From positions 1 through 44,021 of the forward strand of contig JPUR01000157.1 in NCBI GenBank assembly GCA_001321835.1: a DNA stretch of 44,021 nucleotides, written 5' to 3'. Shown here one piece after another: positions 7,161 to 16,027 of the stretch; positions within the stretch are counted from its first letter, which is position 1, and each line of letters opens with the position of its first letter. The translations under genes and the position numbers were made by a program. The stretch is from Marinosulfonomonas sp. PRT-SC04. GTDB taxonomy: Bacteria; Pseudomonadota; Alphaproteobacteria; Rhodobacterales; Rhodobacteraceae. The notes under the pieces are model-generated. The model saw only the letters and a list, made by a program, of their open reading frames with translations. It did no database searches and had not been told where the DNA came from.

Positions 7161-7985
7161 TTAGACTTTTGGCCCAAGTTTGGCGTGAATTTCATCCAGA
7201 TCAATTTCACCGGTAGGCATTTTATTGTTCGGATCATTGACGTCATATTTGAACAAATTGAAATCGCGTTTGTAAATTTCATAGACCAGATGCATCGACA
7301 TATCGTCGAAATAATCGCCAATCGGATGGGCGCGCTTGGGGCCGTGGCCTTCTGATTTGTTAAAACGCGGGATTTTGGCCAGATCGACAGCGTGTTTGGT
7401 TTCGACTCCATCCAAAACTGTTTGCATACCCTCGTTGAAGCTCTCGGTCGGAAAAATGTGGTCGTAGCGGCCGCCATTCATGATGAAAGTCGAAATATGG
7501 CCCGACATCGCTGACCAGTGAATGTCAGGGTCCATCGGACGACGCCAGCGGATGGTATCGCGGGCAAACAGTAAAAAACGGCGAAACGATTTGATCTGAT
7601 CAAACTCGAACCCTGTTTCAGGATCACCCACCTCAATGCCGTATTTCTGGATCAGCAGTGGCACCAGTTTGCCGCGATAGCGCTGACCGTTGCGCTGAAT
7701 TCCGCATATTTTATCAAAAAACGAGCTAAGAATACGCCCGTATGGGTTGCGCACACAGGTAAAGGCCGGCGAGGCGTGATTGGCGATGTTGGCCTCGATG
7801 ATCGGCTGGCTGGCCTCGATCCCCCATTTGTGCATCTTGGCTTTTGCATCATGGATGTCGCCATCGAAAAACTCACCATGATCGGAATAATACATAATTT
7901 GGCCAATGGTCGAACACGCACATTTTGGAACCACGCGGTAAACCAGACTTTCGCTTTCCGTCATCCACACACCGGGAAAACCCAT
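7161..7985 (-). CDS. Sulfotransferase family 2-type protein
   Basis: The product (274 residues from ATG 7985; 284 from GTG 8015) has the two PAPS-binding signatures of carbohydrate sulfotransferases. The 5'-phosphosulfate loop is VYRVVPKCACSTIGQIM near the N-terminus and the 3'-phosphate motif is CVRNPYGRILSSFFDKI in the middle. It would transfer sulfate from PAPS to a sugar hydroxyl on a surface glycan or glycolipid. The ribosome sites of both candidate starts are weak, so the start is uncertain. The gene is divergent from a beta-1,6-GlcNAc-transferase-like gene with a 149-base shared upstream region, which suggests a common pathway. The acceptor is unknown. Confidence 0.8.
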   Translation of the reverse strand: MGFPGVWMTESESLVYRVVPKCACSTIGQIMYYSDHGEFFDGDIHDAKAKMHKWGIEASQPIIEANIANHASPAFTCVRNPYGRILSSFFDKICGIQRNGQRYRGKLVPLLIQKYGIEVGDPETGFEFDQIKSFRRFLLFARDTIRWRRPMDPDIHWSAMSGHISTFIMNGGRYDHIFPTESFNEGMQTVLDGVETKHAVDLAKIPRFNKSEGHGPKRAHPIGDYFDDMSMHLVYEIYKRDFNLFKYDVNDPNNKMPTGEIDLDEIHAKLGPKV

Positions 7986-8134
7986 ATTAACACTCGCTTC
8001 TAATAATTGTGTCACACTCAGAACGTTACCTAACGATAATTAGTTCTAAAAAAGCAAATAAATGCTGTATATTCAACGTCCATTTGCGCTATTTAGGTAA
8101 TAATCGCCAGTTTTTTCGGGGTTCAGTTTCTAAA

Positions 8135-9712
8135 ATGGCAAAAACCGCCTTCATTCTACTTTGTCACAAGGACCCTGATTCGATCATCAGACAAGCTGAG
8201 CGGCTGACCGCGGCTGGTGATTGTATCGCGATCCATTTTGATGCCAGTGCCAATCCTGCGTCTTTTAGGCAAATCCAAGAGGCCTTGGAGGGCAACCCCA
8301 GTGTTGCGTTCGCCAAAAAGCGCATTAAATGTGGTTGGGGCGCATGGTCTTTGGTGCAGGCGACGCTGAATGCGCTCAATGTCGCGGTCGAGGCTTTTCC
8401 TCGGGCCACGCATTTTTACATGCTGTCGGGCGATTGCATGCCGATCAAATCCGCCAATTATGTGCACCAGTTTCTGGATGATAATGATACCGACTACATC
8501 GAGAGCCATGATTTTTTTGAAAGTGACTGGATCAAAACCGGCTGGAAAGACGAGCGACTGGTTTACCGGCATTTTTTTAATGAGCGCACTCAGACCAAAC
8601 GGTTTTACGCTGCCTTCAAGATCCAGGAGAAACTGGGGCTGACGCGGGAAATCCCCGCTGATTTACAGATGATGATTGGCAGCCAGTGGTGGTGTTTGCG
8701 CCGTCGCACGGTGGAATGGATCTTGAATTTCACCCGCGAGCGCAAAGACGTGATGCGGTTTTTCCGCACCACTTGGATTCCGGACGAGACTTTTTTCCAA
8801 ACCCTGGTGCGGCATCTGGTGCCGGAAAATGAAATTGAGTGTCGGACGCTGACATTTTTAATTTTTTCGGATTACGGCATGCCGACCACGTTTTACAACG
8901 ATCATTATGATCTTCTGCTCAGTCAAAATTTCATGTTCGCCCGCAAGATTAGCCCCGAAGCCAATGATTTAAAACTGCGTTTGGGCAAGCTCTATGCCAG
9001 CGAGGATATTGATTTTAAAATCTCGGACGAGGGTCGCAGCCTGTTCAAGTTTCTCACGGGACGTGGCCGAATTGGTCGGCGTTTTGCGCAACGGTTCTGG
9101 GAAACCGAAAGCACCTTGGGCCGCGAGCGCGAACTGTTGATTGTGGCTTGTAAAAAATGGCACGTCGCCAAGCGATTGGTGGAAAAAATCCGCCAGACCA
9201 CCGATCTGGATGTGATCGAATATATGTTTGACGAGGAGGGCTGCAAGCTGCCCGATTTGGGGGGCATCCAGTCAACGTTGGGTAAACGCACCCGCCACCG
9301 CCGTGCCCTGATGCGAATGCTGTTTGATTATTACAATACCAACAAAATGTTGGTCTGTTTTGACCCTAACAATGTGGATTTATTGCGTGATTTCTATGCG
9401 GATCGCTCTCGAACCAGAATGCTCGAGATCGAGTGTAACTTCAGTGATGACTACCTGATTGGTCACGCCAAACGGGTTGGTCTGGCGGGCGATCGCACCC
9501 CGATCGAGACCATAAACAACCTGCTGCCAACCATTCGCTATGATGTGGTGTTTGAGAGTGACCGCATTCGAGATGTGGGTTTTGACAAACACTACCGGAT
9601 GCGAGAAGGGGGCTCGGTTCAGGAAAACGCGCTTGTTTTGGCCGAGTTCCTTGGCGTATCAGACGAAATAGCTCGCGAGATTGCGGCGACAGATTACCTG
9701 TTCACGGATTAA
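8135..9712 (+). CDS. Beta-1,6-N-acetylglucosaminyltransferase-like protein (GT14/branch fold with C-terminal DUF5928-type domain)
   Basis: This 525-residue protein has an N-terminal domain (about 1-260) like core-2 branching GlcNAc transferases: AFILLCHKDPDSI, HFDASA, GWGAWSLVQATLNAL, THFYMLSGDCMPIKS, MIGSQWWCLRRRTVEWIL and PDETFFQTLV. The C-terminal half (about 300-525) is a separate domain found in Rhodobacteraceae proteins, with no clear function. It holds RELLIVACKKWHVAKRLVEK, KTRHRR-like basic stretches and FDPNNVDLLRDFYADRSR, and has no transmembrane segment. I chose ATG 8135; the upstream 42-residue extension lacks family residues. The gene is divergent from the sulfotransferase, so both may build one sulfated surface glycan (inference). 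A HIT gene follows 10 bases downstream. Confidence 0.85.
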   Translation: MAKTAFILLCHKDPDSIIRQAERLTAAGDCIAIHFDASANPASFRQIQEALEGNPSVAFAKKRIKCGWGAWSLVQATLNALNVAVEAFPRATHFYMLSGDCMPIKSANYVHQFLDDNDTDYIESHDFFESDWIKTGWKDERLVYRHFFNERTQTKRFYAAFKIQEKLGLTREIPADLQMMIGSQWWCLRRRTVEWILNFTRERKDVMRFFRTTWIPDETFFQTLVRHLVPENEIECRTLTFLIFSDYGMPTTFYNDHYDLLLSQNFMFARKISPEANDLKLRLGKLYASEDIDFKISDEGRSLFKFLTGRGRIGRRFAQRFWETESTLGRERELLIVACKKWHVAKRLVEKIRQTTDLDVIEYMFDEEGCKLPDLGGIQSTLGKRTRHRRALMRMLFDYYNTNKMLVCFDPNNVDLLRDFYADRSRTRMLEIECNFSDDYLIGHAKRVGLAGDRTPIETINNLLPTIRYDVVFESDRIRDVGFDKHYRMREGGSVQENALVLAEFLGVSDEIAREIAATDYLFTD

Positions 9713-9722
9713 AGGAATATCG

Positions 9723-10103
9723 ATGCCCTATATCTATGACGACCAGAATATTTTTGCTAAAATCTTGCGCGGGGAAATCCCCTGCTCACAGGTGCTTGAG
9801 ACTGAACATTCGTTGGCATTCAACGACATAAGCGAGCAGGCTCCACATCACGTGTTGGTGATTCCGAAGGGGGCGTATGTCTGTTACGATCATTTCGCAT
9901 CCGCAGCATCTGACGTTGAAATCATCGATTACACCCGCGCAATTGGCGCAGTTTGCAAGCAGTTGGACGTTGAGCCTGGCAGCGGTGGCAATGGCTATCG
10001 CTTGATTGCCAATTCGGGGGCGCATGCGGTGCAAGAGGTGCTGCATTTGCACACGCATATTCTTGGCGGGCGGCCGTTGGGCCGGATGTTGCACCGCCCG
10101 TAG
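9723..10103 (+). CDS. HIT-family nucleotide hydrolase
   Basis: The 126-residue protein has the histidine-triad motif HLHTHILGGRPL near the C-terminus (H-x-H-x-H-x-x), and the usual start FAKILRGEIPCSQVLE and HHVLVIPKGAY blocks. HINT-type members hydrolyse nucleoside phosphoramidates or adenylylated species. The start ATG 9723 has AAAGGAATATCG in front. It begins ten bases after the glycosyltransferase stop and is probably co-transcribed with it. It converges with the membrane glycosyltransferase gene on the other strand. Confidence 0.93.
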   Translation: MPYIYDDQNIFAKILRGEIPCSQVLETEHSLAFNDISEQAPHHVLVIPKGAYVCYDHFASAASDVEIIDYTRAIGAVCKQLDVEPGSGGNGYRLIANSGAHAVQEVLHLHTHILGGRPLGRMLHRP

Positions 10104-10110
10104 GGAAGGC

Positions 10111-11277
10111 TCACGGATCAGCGCGTTTGTTCATGAGCCATGCGTTCGGGGAGCGGCTCTTGATTTTGACCATCAAGACCGCGACCGTAAAGAGCATAAT
10201 CGCTGAGAAATTAAACTTATAGGCAGGTGGAATTTCAATCAGCGCCATCGGGATAAATTCGATAAAAAGCACGGCCAGAACCCATGGGCGGCTTGTCTGG
10301 ATATCCGAATTTTTCAGCACTAAAATCAATGGAAACAGCAGCAGAGTATAGTCGTACAACACGATGTAGGGGCTGGTGAAAAATGCGGCAATGCCCGCAA
10401 CCACCCAAAACCGATCGGTTTTTTCATCCTTGAAGGCATAGGCCCCGAGCCCGCAAATCGCGACCAGCGTCGTCAGGTGTAGCAGCCATCTGATGAATGC
10501 CGGCATGTCGTAGGGCGCGAGGGCCACATAAACCGACGCTCTGAAAGGGTTTTCAATTTGCGAAGACAGCACGCTTTGCGAGGCCTCTTTTAGGTGGGCC
10601 AAAAACGCAAACCAGATGTCGCTGCCATAAAACAGGCTGGTTGATATTATCGCAACAACCGCAATCGCCAGCGATGGCAGTATTGATCTGGGGGCGGTCT
10701 TTAGGAAGTATAAAAACAGGATTATCCCGCCGACATGCGGCTTTGTTGCGATTAGGGTTAAGGCAATCAACGCCAACACCGGAGCATGGCGTGAGAGCCT
10801 GTAGGCCAGCAACAAAGCCACAAGAAACAAGATTGTGGGGTGGCCAAATGCAATGGGGATGATCAGCGGGAATGCTGATAAAATGATGATCTCTTTGAAC
10901 TGGCTGCGAAACAGAAAATACACGGTCAGATAATAAGACGCCAAGCTGGAAAAGCAGAAAACAAGATAGGCTGTCGAGACTTGAAACAGGGCCAGCGCTT
11001 GTGCATATGGCAGCAAAATCGGTGGGTAAAACCAAGGCAGGCTGCCGGTGCTGCCATATTGCTCGCCGAACAGCGCCACAAACCTGTCCCAGTCATAGGC
11101 CAGCATTGCCTGGCCTTCATTGGCCAGAATGCCCGCCATGTGAAAGGCGTAGAAATCAAATGTACCGTAGGTTTCCCAGCGCGAATATTTCAGGATCGAA
11201 AGCACAAAGGGTAGGACAGCCAAAATCCAAAACAGGGCTTTGCTGAAAACTTGGGGGCGGGCGGTGGTTTCTGGCAT
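10111..11277 (-). CDS. DUF2029/GT87-type polyprenol-sugar-dependent membrane glycosyltransferase
   Basis: This 388-residue integral membrane protein has about ten hydrophobic segments. After the first segment there is an extracytoplasmic loop with TYGTFDFYAFHMAGIL and YDWDRF, followed by SLPWFYPPILLPYAQALALF. An early acidic residue in the first loop and the W-F-Y-P-P motif are typical of GT87/DUF2029 mannosyl- or arabinosyltransferases, which use polyprenyl-phosphate sugars in the periplasm. Specific substrate is unknown. It converges with the HIT gene, seven bases apart, and stands alone on its strand. Confidence 0.8.
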   Translation of the reverse strand: MPETTARPQVFSKALFWILAVLPFVLSILKYSRWETYGTFDFYAFHMAGILANEGQAMLAYDWDRFVALFGEQYGSTGSLPWFYPPILLPYAQALALFQVSTAYLVFCFSSLASYYLTVYFLFRSQFKEIIILSAFPLIIPIAFGHPTILFLVALLLAYRLSRHAPVLALIALTLIATKPHVGGIILFLYFLKTAPRSILPSLAIAVVAIISTSLFYGSDIWFAFLAHLKEASQSVLSSQIENPFRASVYVALAPYDMPAFIRWLLHLTTLVAICGLGAYAFKDEKTDRFWVVAGIAAFFTSPYIVLYDYTLLLFPLILVLKNSDIQTSRPWVLAVLFIEFIPMALIEIPPAYKFNFSAIMLFTVAVLMVKIKSRSPNAWLMNKRADP

Positions 11278-11469
11278 TGTGGCTACTTTTTATACAGATG
11301 GGAAATGCAATATTAATAATATGAGGATTTCGATGCGATAGCAACGGCTGGGCATCACAAGGCTACAGATCGCGGCTGCACGCTTCGGCCGTAAAAGCTG
11401 TGATTGGCGGCTTGTTCCTGCGCCGTGGATCGTTATCATTGCGCGCTAAACCTGATGAATGGAGCCACC

Positions 11470-11646
11470 ATGACCACCCAAGCCCCCGAAACCGTAGTTG
11501 TCGATAAATTCAAAGTGTCATGTGACGGCGGCGGCGCAAACGGGCACCCGCGCGTCTGGCTGCAAATCCCCAATGATCTTGGCTGGGTCGAATGCGGCTA
11601 TTGCGACACCAAATTCATTCACAGCGATTACGTTGAGAAGACTTAA
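11470..11646 (+). CDS. Zinc-finger (zf-CHCC) protein, NDUFS6-like
   Basis: This 58-residue protein has the pattern C-x7-H ([16 protein letters not shown]) followed by ECGYCDTKF, the CHCC zinc-binding signature of the bacterial relatives of mitochondrial complex I subunit NDUFS6. ATG 11470 is preceded by GGAG at seven bases. In alphaproteobacteria this small protein is thought to be an accessory of NADH dehydrogenase. It lies alone upstream of polA, about 100 bases away. Confidence 0.88.
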   Translation: MTTQAPETVVVDKFKVSCDGGGANGHPRVWLQIPNDLGWVECGYCDTKFIHSDYVEKT

Positions 11647-11746
11647 AACAGCCCAAATGTTCACCGCTCCCTTATAGCGGGCGCGTTTCAGTGGCGATGA
11701 ACTGGGGCATCGGCTCCAGCCTAAAGTGTGGTTCAAGGAGAATAAT

Positions 11747-14536
11747 ATGAGTTTTGGTAAAGGTTGCCATTTGCACCTGATTGATGGCTCGGCGTTTATT
11801 TTCCGTGCTTATCATGCGCTGCCGCCACTGACGCGCAAATCTGACGGGCTGCCAATTGGCGCTGTGGCCGGATTTTGCAACATGCTGTACAAGCAGATCG
11901 AGGCCAACAAGGGGGCGGATGCGCCGACCCATGTGGCGGTGATTTTCGATCACTCTGGCAAGACATTTCGCAATGACATGTGCGACAAATACAAAGCCAA
12001 CCGGCCGCCCACGCCTGAGGATTTGCGTCCGCAATTTCCGATAACGCGTGATGCGACCCGCGCCTTTAACATCGCCTGCATTGAGGTCAAGAACTTCGAG
12101 GCCGACGACATTATCGCCACTCTTGCCAATCAGGCGCGTGATGCCGGTGGGCGTTGCACGATCATCAGTTCTGACAAGGATATGATGCAGCTGATCGGCG
12201 GCGGCGTCGAGATGCTGGACGCGATGAAGAACAAACGCATTGGCGTTGAAGGTGTGCATGAGAAATTCGGGGTTGGGCCTGATCGGGTGATCGATGTGCA
12301 AGCGCTGGCTGGCGACAGTGCCGATAACGTGCCGGGCGCACCGGGCATTGGCATTAAAACCGCGGCTTTGTTGATCAATGAATACGGTGATTTGGATACG
12401 TTGCTGGCGCGGGCTGGCGAGATTAAGCAGCCTAAGCGGCGCGAAAGCTTGCTTGAAAACGCTGATCTGATCCGCTTGTCGCGTGATCTGGTGACGCTGG
12501 TGCCGGATATGGATCTGGATTTCACGCTGGACAGTCTCGAGATGAAAGACCCCGAGCCAGAGGTGCTGATGGCGTTTCTGAACGAGATGGGGTTCAGCAC
12601 TTTGACGCGGCGTGTGGCAGCGAACATGGGCGTTGAAACGCCCGAAGTTGTCGAGGTGGCCGCGCCGGTTTCTGCCCCTGATGCGGTGCCGTTTGACACC
12701 GCTAAATACGAGTGGGTCAAGGATGTTGCCGCGCTAACCAAATGGATTGAGCGGATCTATGAGCGCGGTTATGTTGCTGTTGATACCGAGACCACGGGGC
12801 TGGACACCATGCGGGTCGATCTGGTCGGAATTTCGCTGTGTGTTGAGGCGGGGCAGGCTTGCTACATCCCGCTCACCCATAAGGAATCGGCGGGCGATGA
12901 TCTGTTTGCGTCTGACGCGCTGGCCGAGGGGCAGATGGCCTTGGACGTGGTTTTAACCATGCTCAAACCGATGCTTGAGGATGAAAGCATCCTGAAGATT
13001 GGCCAGAATATGAAATACGACGCCAAAATTTTTGCCCGCGTCGGCATCGCGATTACGCCGATCGATGACACCATGCTGTTGTCTTATGCGCTGCATGCGG
13101 GGCTGCACAATCACGGCATGGACGCGCTGTCAGAGCGCTATCTGGATCACACCCCGATCCCGATCAAACCACTGCTTGGTGTTGGCAAATCTGCGATCAC
13201 TTTTGACAAGGTTAAAGTCGCCGATGCGGTGCCCTATGCGGCCGAAGATGCCGACATCACCCTGCGCCTGTGGCAAGTGCTCAAGCCGCGTTTGCATGTG
13301 GCGCAGGTGACCACGGTTTATGAAACCATGGAACGCCCGCTGGTGCCGGTTTTGGCTGAGATGGAGATGCACGGCATCAAGGTTGACCGCGATGCTCTGA
13401 GCCGGATGTCGAACAATTTTGCACAAAAAATGGCAGGGCTTGAAGCCGATATTCACGCGCTGGCGGGGCGACCATTTAACGTTGGATCACCCAAACAACT
13501 GGGTGAAATCCTGTTTGATGAAATGGGGCTTGAGGGCGGTAAAAAAGGCAAAACCGGCGCCTATGCCACCGGCGCTGATGTGCTGGAAGATTTGGCGGCG
13601 ATGGGCCATGATCTGCCCGCCCGCGTGCTGGATTGGCGGCAATTGTCCAAGCTGAAATCGACCTACACCGATGCGCTGCAAGAGCACATCAACCCCGAAA
13701 CCGGACGCGTGCACACCTCCTATATGATCGCTGGGGCCAACACGGGGCGGCTGGCTTCTCGTGACCCGAACCTGCAAAATATTCCGGTGCGCAGTGAGGA
13801 TGGACGGCGCATTCGCGAGGCGTTTATTGCCGATGAGGGCAAGGTTCTGCTGTCGCTGGATTACAGTCAAATCGAGCTGCGGATCTTGGCGCATATCGCC
13901 GATATTGATGCGCTGAAACAGGCGTTTCACGACGGGCTGGATATCCACGCGATGACCGCGAGCGAGATGTTCAATGTGCCGCTGGATGAAATGACGCCCG
14001 ACATTCGCCGCCAAGCCAAGGCGATTAATTTCGGAGTGATCTACGGCATTTCCGGCTTTGGTCTGGCCCGTAATCTGCGGATTCCGCGCAAAGAAGCGCA
14101 AGGATTTATTGATCGCTATTTTGAACGTTTCCCCGAAATACGCACCTATATGGAGGCGACCGTGGAATACGCCAAAGAGCACAAATACGTCAAAACCCTG
14201 TTTGGCCGAAAAATCCATACGCCTGAAATGGGCAGCAAAGGCCCACGCGCAGGGTTCGCCAAACGCGCCGCGATCAACGCGCCAATTCAGGGCACCGCGG
14301 CCGATATTATTCGCCGTGCGATGATCAGAATGCCCGCCGCCATTGACGGTTTGCCTGCCAAAATGCTGCTGCAAGTCCACGATGAATTGATCTTTGAGGT
14401 CGATACTGATGCCGTTGCCGATGTCACCAAAGTGGTGCGCGAAGTGATGGAGGGGGCCGCGATGCCCGCCGTGAAGCTGGATGTGCCATTGATCGTGGAT
14501 GCAGGCCAAGGCGCGAATTGGGCTGAGGCGCATTAA
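11747..14536 (+). CDS. polA: DNA polymerase I
   Basis: The 929-residue enzyme has all three domains. The 5'-3' exonuclease (about 1-290) has FEADDIIATLA, SSDKDMMQL and GDSADNVPGAPGIG. A 3'-5' proofreading domain (about 325-510) has its acidic motifs present (VAVDTETTGLD, KYDAKIF, YAAEDADITLRL). The polymerase domain (about 545-929) has motif A LDYSQIELRILAHI, motif B RRQAKAINFGVIYG and motif C QVHDELIFEV. It fills gaps and removes primers during replication and repair. ATG 11747 has AAGGAG upstream; an in-frame ATG at 11726 lacks one. A strong bidirectional hairpin follows the stop. Confidence 0.98.
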   Translation: MSFGKGCHLHLIDGSAFIFRAYHALPPLTRKSDGLPIGAVAGFCNMLYKQIEANKGADAPTHVAVIFDHSGKTFRNDMCDKYKANRPPTPEDLRPQFPITRDATRAFNIACIEVKNFEADDIIATLANQARDAGGRCTIISSDKDMMQLIGGGVEMLDAMKNKRIGVEGVHEKFGVGPDRVIDVQALAGDSADNVPGAPGIGIKTAALLINEYGDLDTLLARAGEIKQPKRRESLLENADLIRLSRDLVTLVPDMDLDFTLDSLEMKDPEPEVLMAFLNEMGFSTLTRRVAANMGVETPEVVEVAAPVSAPDAVPFDTAKYEWVKDVAALTKWIERIYERGYVAVDTETTGLDTMRVDLVGISLCVEAGQACYIPLTHKESAGDDLFASDALAEGQMALDVVLTMLKPMLEDESILKIGQNMKYDAKIFARVGIAITPIDDTMLLSYALHAGLHNHGMDALSERYLDHTPIPIKPLLGVGKSAITFDKVKVADAVPYAAEDADITLRLWQVLKPRLHVAQVTTVYETMERPLVPVLAEMEMHGIKVDRDALSRMSNNFAQKMAGLEADIHALAGRPFNVGSPKQLGEILFDEMGLEGGKKGKTGAYATGADVLEDLAAMGHDLPARVLDWRQLSKLKSTYTDALQEHINPETGRVHTSYMIAGANTGRLASRDPNLQNIPVRSEDGRRIREAFIADEGKVLLSLDYSQIELRILAHIADIDALKQAFHDGLDIHAMTASEMFNVPLDEMTPDIRRQAKAINFGVIYGISGFGLARNLRIPRKEAQGFIDRYFERFPEIRTYMEATVEYAKEHKYVKTLFGRKIHTPEMGSKGPRAGFAKRAAINAPIQGTAADIIRRAMIRMPAAIDGLPAKMLLQVHDELIFEVDTDAVADVTKVVREVMEGAAMPAVKLDVPLIVDAGQGANWAEAH

Positions 14537-14550
14537 TTCTTCTTTTCACT

Positions 14551-14598
14551 AATATCCGCGCCGCAGGCTAAAAAACATATGCCTGCGGCGCGGATATT
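14551..14598. terminator. Long bidirectional terminator between polA and the hyi-like gene
   Basis: AATATCCGCGCCGCAGGC (14551-14568) pairs perfectly with 14581-14598 around a 12-base loop. Flanking TTCTTCTTTTC and GAAAAAGAAG extend the dyad and supply T-rich tails on both strands. It serves two convergent genes. Confidence 0.9.
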
Positions 14599-14616
14599 TT
14601 GAAAAAGAAGAAAGCG

Positions 14617-15378
14617 CTAAGGGCTTGTGGATTTCATCCAGTCTAGCCCGTCATGGGTGTGCTCTTTTGGATTGTATTCGCCGCTGACCACGCCGCTGTA
14701 ACCCTCTGAATCCAGTTGTTCAAAAAAGGCCGGATAGTCGATGTCGCCGCCGATGGGTTCATGGCGCCCTTCGGCACCCGCGATCTGGATATGCACAGCA
14801 CGGTGGCCATGATTGTCCCATGTGGCGGGCAGATCTCCGGTGATCATATGGGCATGATAGGCATCAAATTGCAGACCCAGATTTGGCGCTGCAACCTCGT
14901 CCAAAATCTCGGCGGCTTGGTCGAAATCATGCAGGAAATAGCCGGGGATGTCGGTCTGGTTGATCGGCTCGATTGTTAGGCTTTGTTTCGGGGCATGTTC
15001 GGCGGCCCATTTTAGGTTTTTGATGAATGTCGCGTGGGCAACCGACCCATTGGCGCGACCTGCCATGATGTGGATATGCGTCGGTTTTAGCAGCTGGGCA
15101 TAACGCATGGTGCGTTTGAAATCGTATCGAAAGCGTTTCTCGCCATTCGTGATCGCTGCATAGCCGCGACCACCACCAGCCCAGTTCGGCGGCGGGGTGT
15201 TGATCAGCGCCAGTTTCAGATCGTGCTTGATCAAGGCCGAGCGCATTTCCTGGCCCGGATGGTCATAGGGAAACAGGATTTCGACCACGTCAAAGCCAGC
15301 TTCTTTGGCGATCCTGAACCGATCAATGCAAGCGTGTTCGGTGAACATCATCGTCAGGTTGGCGCAGAATATTGGCAT
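14617..15378 (-). CDS. hyi: Hydroxypyruvate isomerase-family TIM-barrel protein
   Basis: This 253-residue protein starts MPIFCANLTMMFTE and shows the Hyi/OtnI family blocks: EAGFDVVEILFPYD, MAGRANGS, LTIEPINQTDIPGYFL (with a metal-binding Glu), LGLQFDAYHAHMI (Asp/His) and VSGEYNPKEHT. Members isomerise hydroxypyruvate and tartronate semialdehyde or 2-oxo-tetronates. Both reactions are adjacent to glyoxylate metabolism, and a glycolate oxidase operon lies 8.5 kb away. The ATG begins one base after the stop of the DUF1285 gene, so the two are translationally coupled. The exact substrate is not settled by sequence. Confidence 0.82.
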   Translation of the reverse strand: MPIFCANLTMMFTEHACIDRFRIAKEAGFDVVEILFPYDHPGQEMRSALIKHDLKLALINTPPPNWAGGGRGYAAITNGEKRFRYDFKRTMRYAQLLKPTHIHIMAGRANGSVAHATFIKNLKWAAEHAPKQSLTIEPINQTDIPGYFLHDFDQAAEILDEVAAPNLGLQFDAYHAHMITGDLPATWDNHGHRAVHIQIAGAEGRHEPIGGDIDYPAFFEQLDSEGYSGVVSGEYNPKEHTHDGLDWMKSTSP

Positions 15379-15379
15379 C

Positions 15380-15955
15380 TTATGGCAGCTCGTCACTTGG
15401 GATCATTGGAAAGAATGTAGCATCAGACCACAGCCCGAACCAACCGTCATGATGGGCGCCAATATCAACAAGTCGATAGAAACTTTTGCGATCAATCAGG
15501 GCCTCAAGATTGGCACGCACCATCACGTAGGGCGCAGGCTCGCCGGTGTCCGGATCACGTTCCACGCGGATCGGATTGTCTGCACCAGCGGTGACGTGAT
15601 CGCCAACATTGGTTTCAAACCGCAAGCTTTGCGTCGTGCCGCTGCCGGTGGCTTCAAAATCCACCGCCACGAAGGGCGCGTCATCAACCGTAATGCCTAC
15701 TTTTTCCACTGGGGTGATTAAAAAATAATCATCGCCATCACGTCGCAGAATGGTGGAAAACAGCCGCACCAGCGCTGGCCGCCCAATCGGAGTGCCGAGG
15801 TAAAACCAAGTACCATCCCGCGCAATCCGCATGTCCAGATCACCGCAAAATTCGGGGTTCCACAGATGCACCGGCGGCAATCCGCCCTTCGAGGCCTTGC
15901 GCGCCGCAGATGCGAGGCTTTCTGCCGATGCTTTCACAATGTTTTCATCTGTCAT
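15380..15955 (-). CDS. DUF1285 family protein
   Basis: The 191-residue protein carries the DUF1285 blocks PPVHLWNPEFCGDLDMRIA with DGTWFYLGTPIGRPALV, then LVRLFSTILRRDGDDYFLITPVEK and VEADV-like positions of the second half (APFVAVDFEA, FETNVGDHV). A family structure has a two-domain fold but no established function. It is well conserved in alphaproteobacteria. It is the first gene of a two-gene unit with the hyi-like gene and is divergent from the MoxR operon, with a 72-base spacer that must hold both promoters. Confidence 0.9.
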   Translation of the reverse strand: MTDENIVKASAESLASAARKASKGGLPPVHLWNPEFCGDLDMRIARDGTWFYLGTPIGRPALVRLFSTILRRDGDDYFLITPVEKVGITVDDAPFVAVDFEATGSGTTQSLRFETNVGDHVTAGADNPIRVERDPDTGEPAPYVMVRANLEALIDRKSFYRLVDIGAHHDGWFGLWSDATFFPMIPSDELP

Positions 15956-16027
15956 AGCGTTTGCCGTTTGAATCCCATGCCGTTTGCCCGTCTAATACTG
16001 TCATAACCGCGTTATGGGAGACTTGTC

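Noticed and set aside
13487..14533. 348-residue minus-strand frame opposite polA
   Set aside because: Shadow of polA; composition rich in His, Arg and Gln and no recognisable domain.
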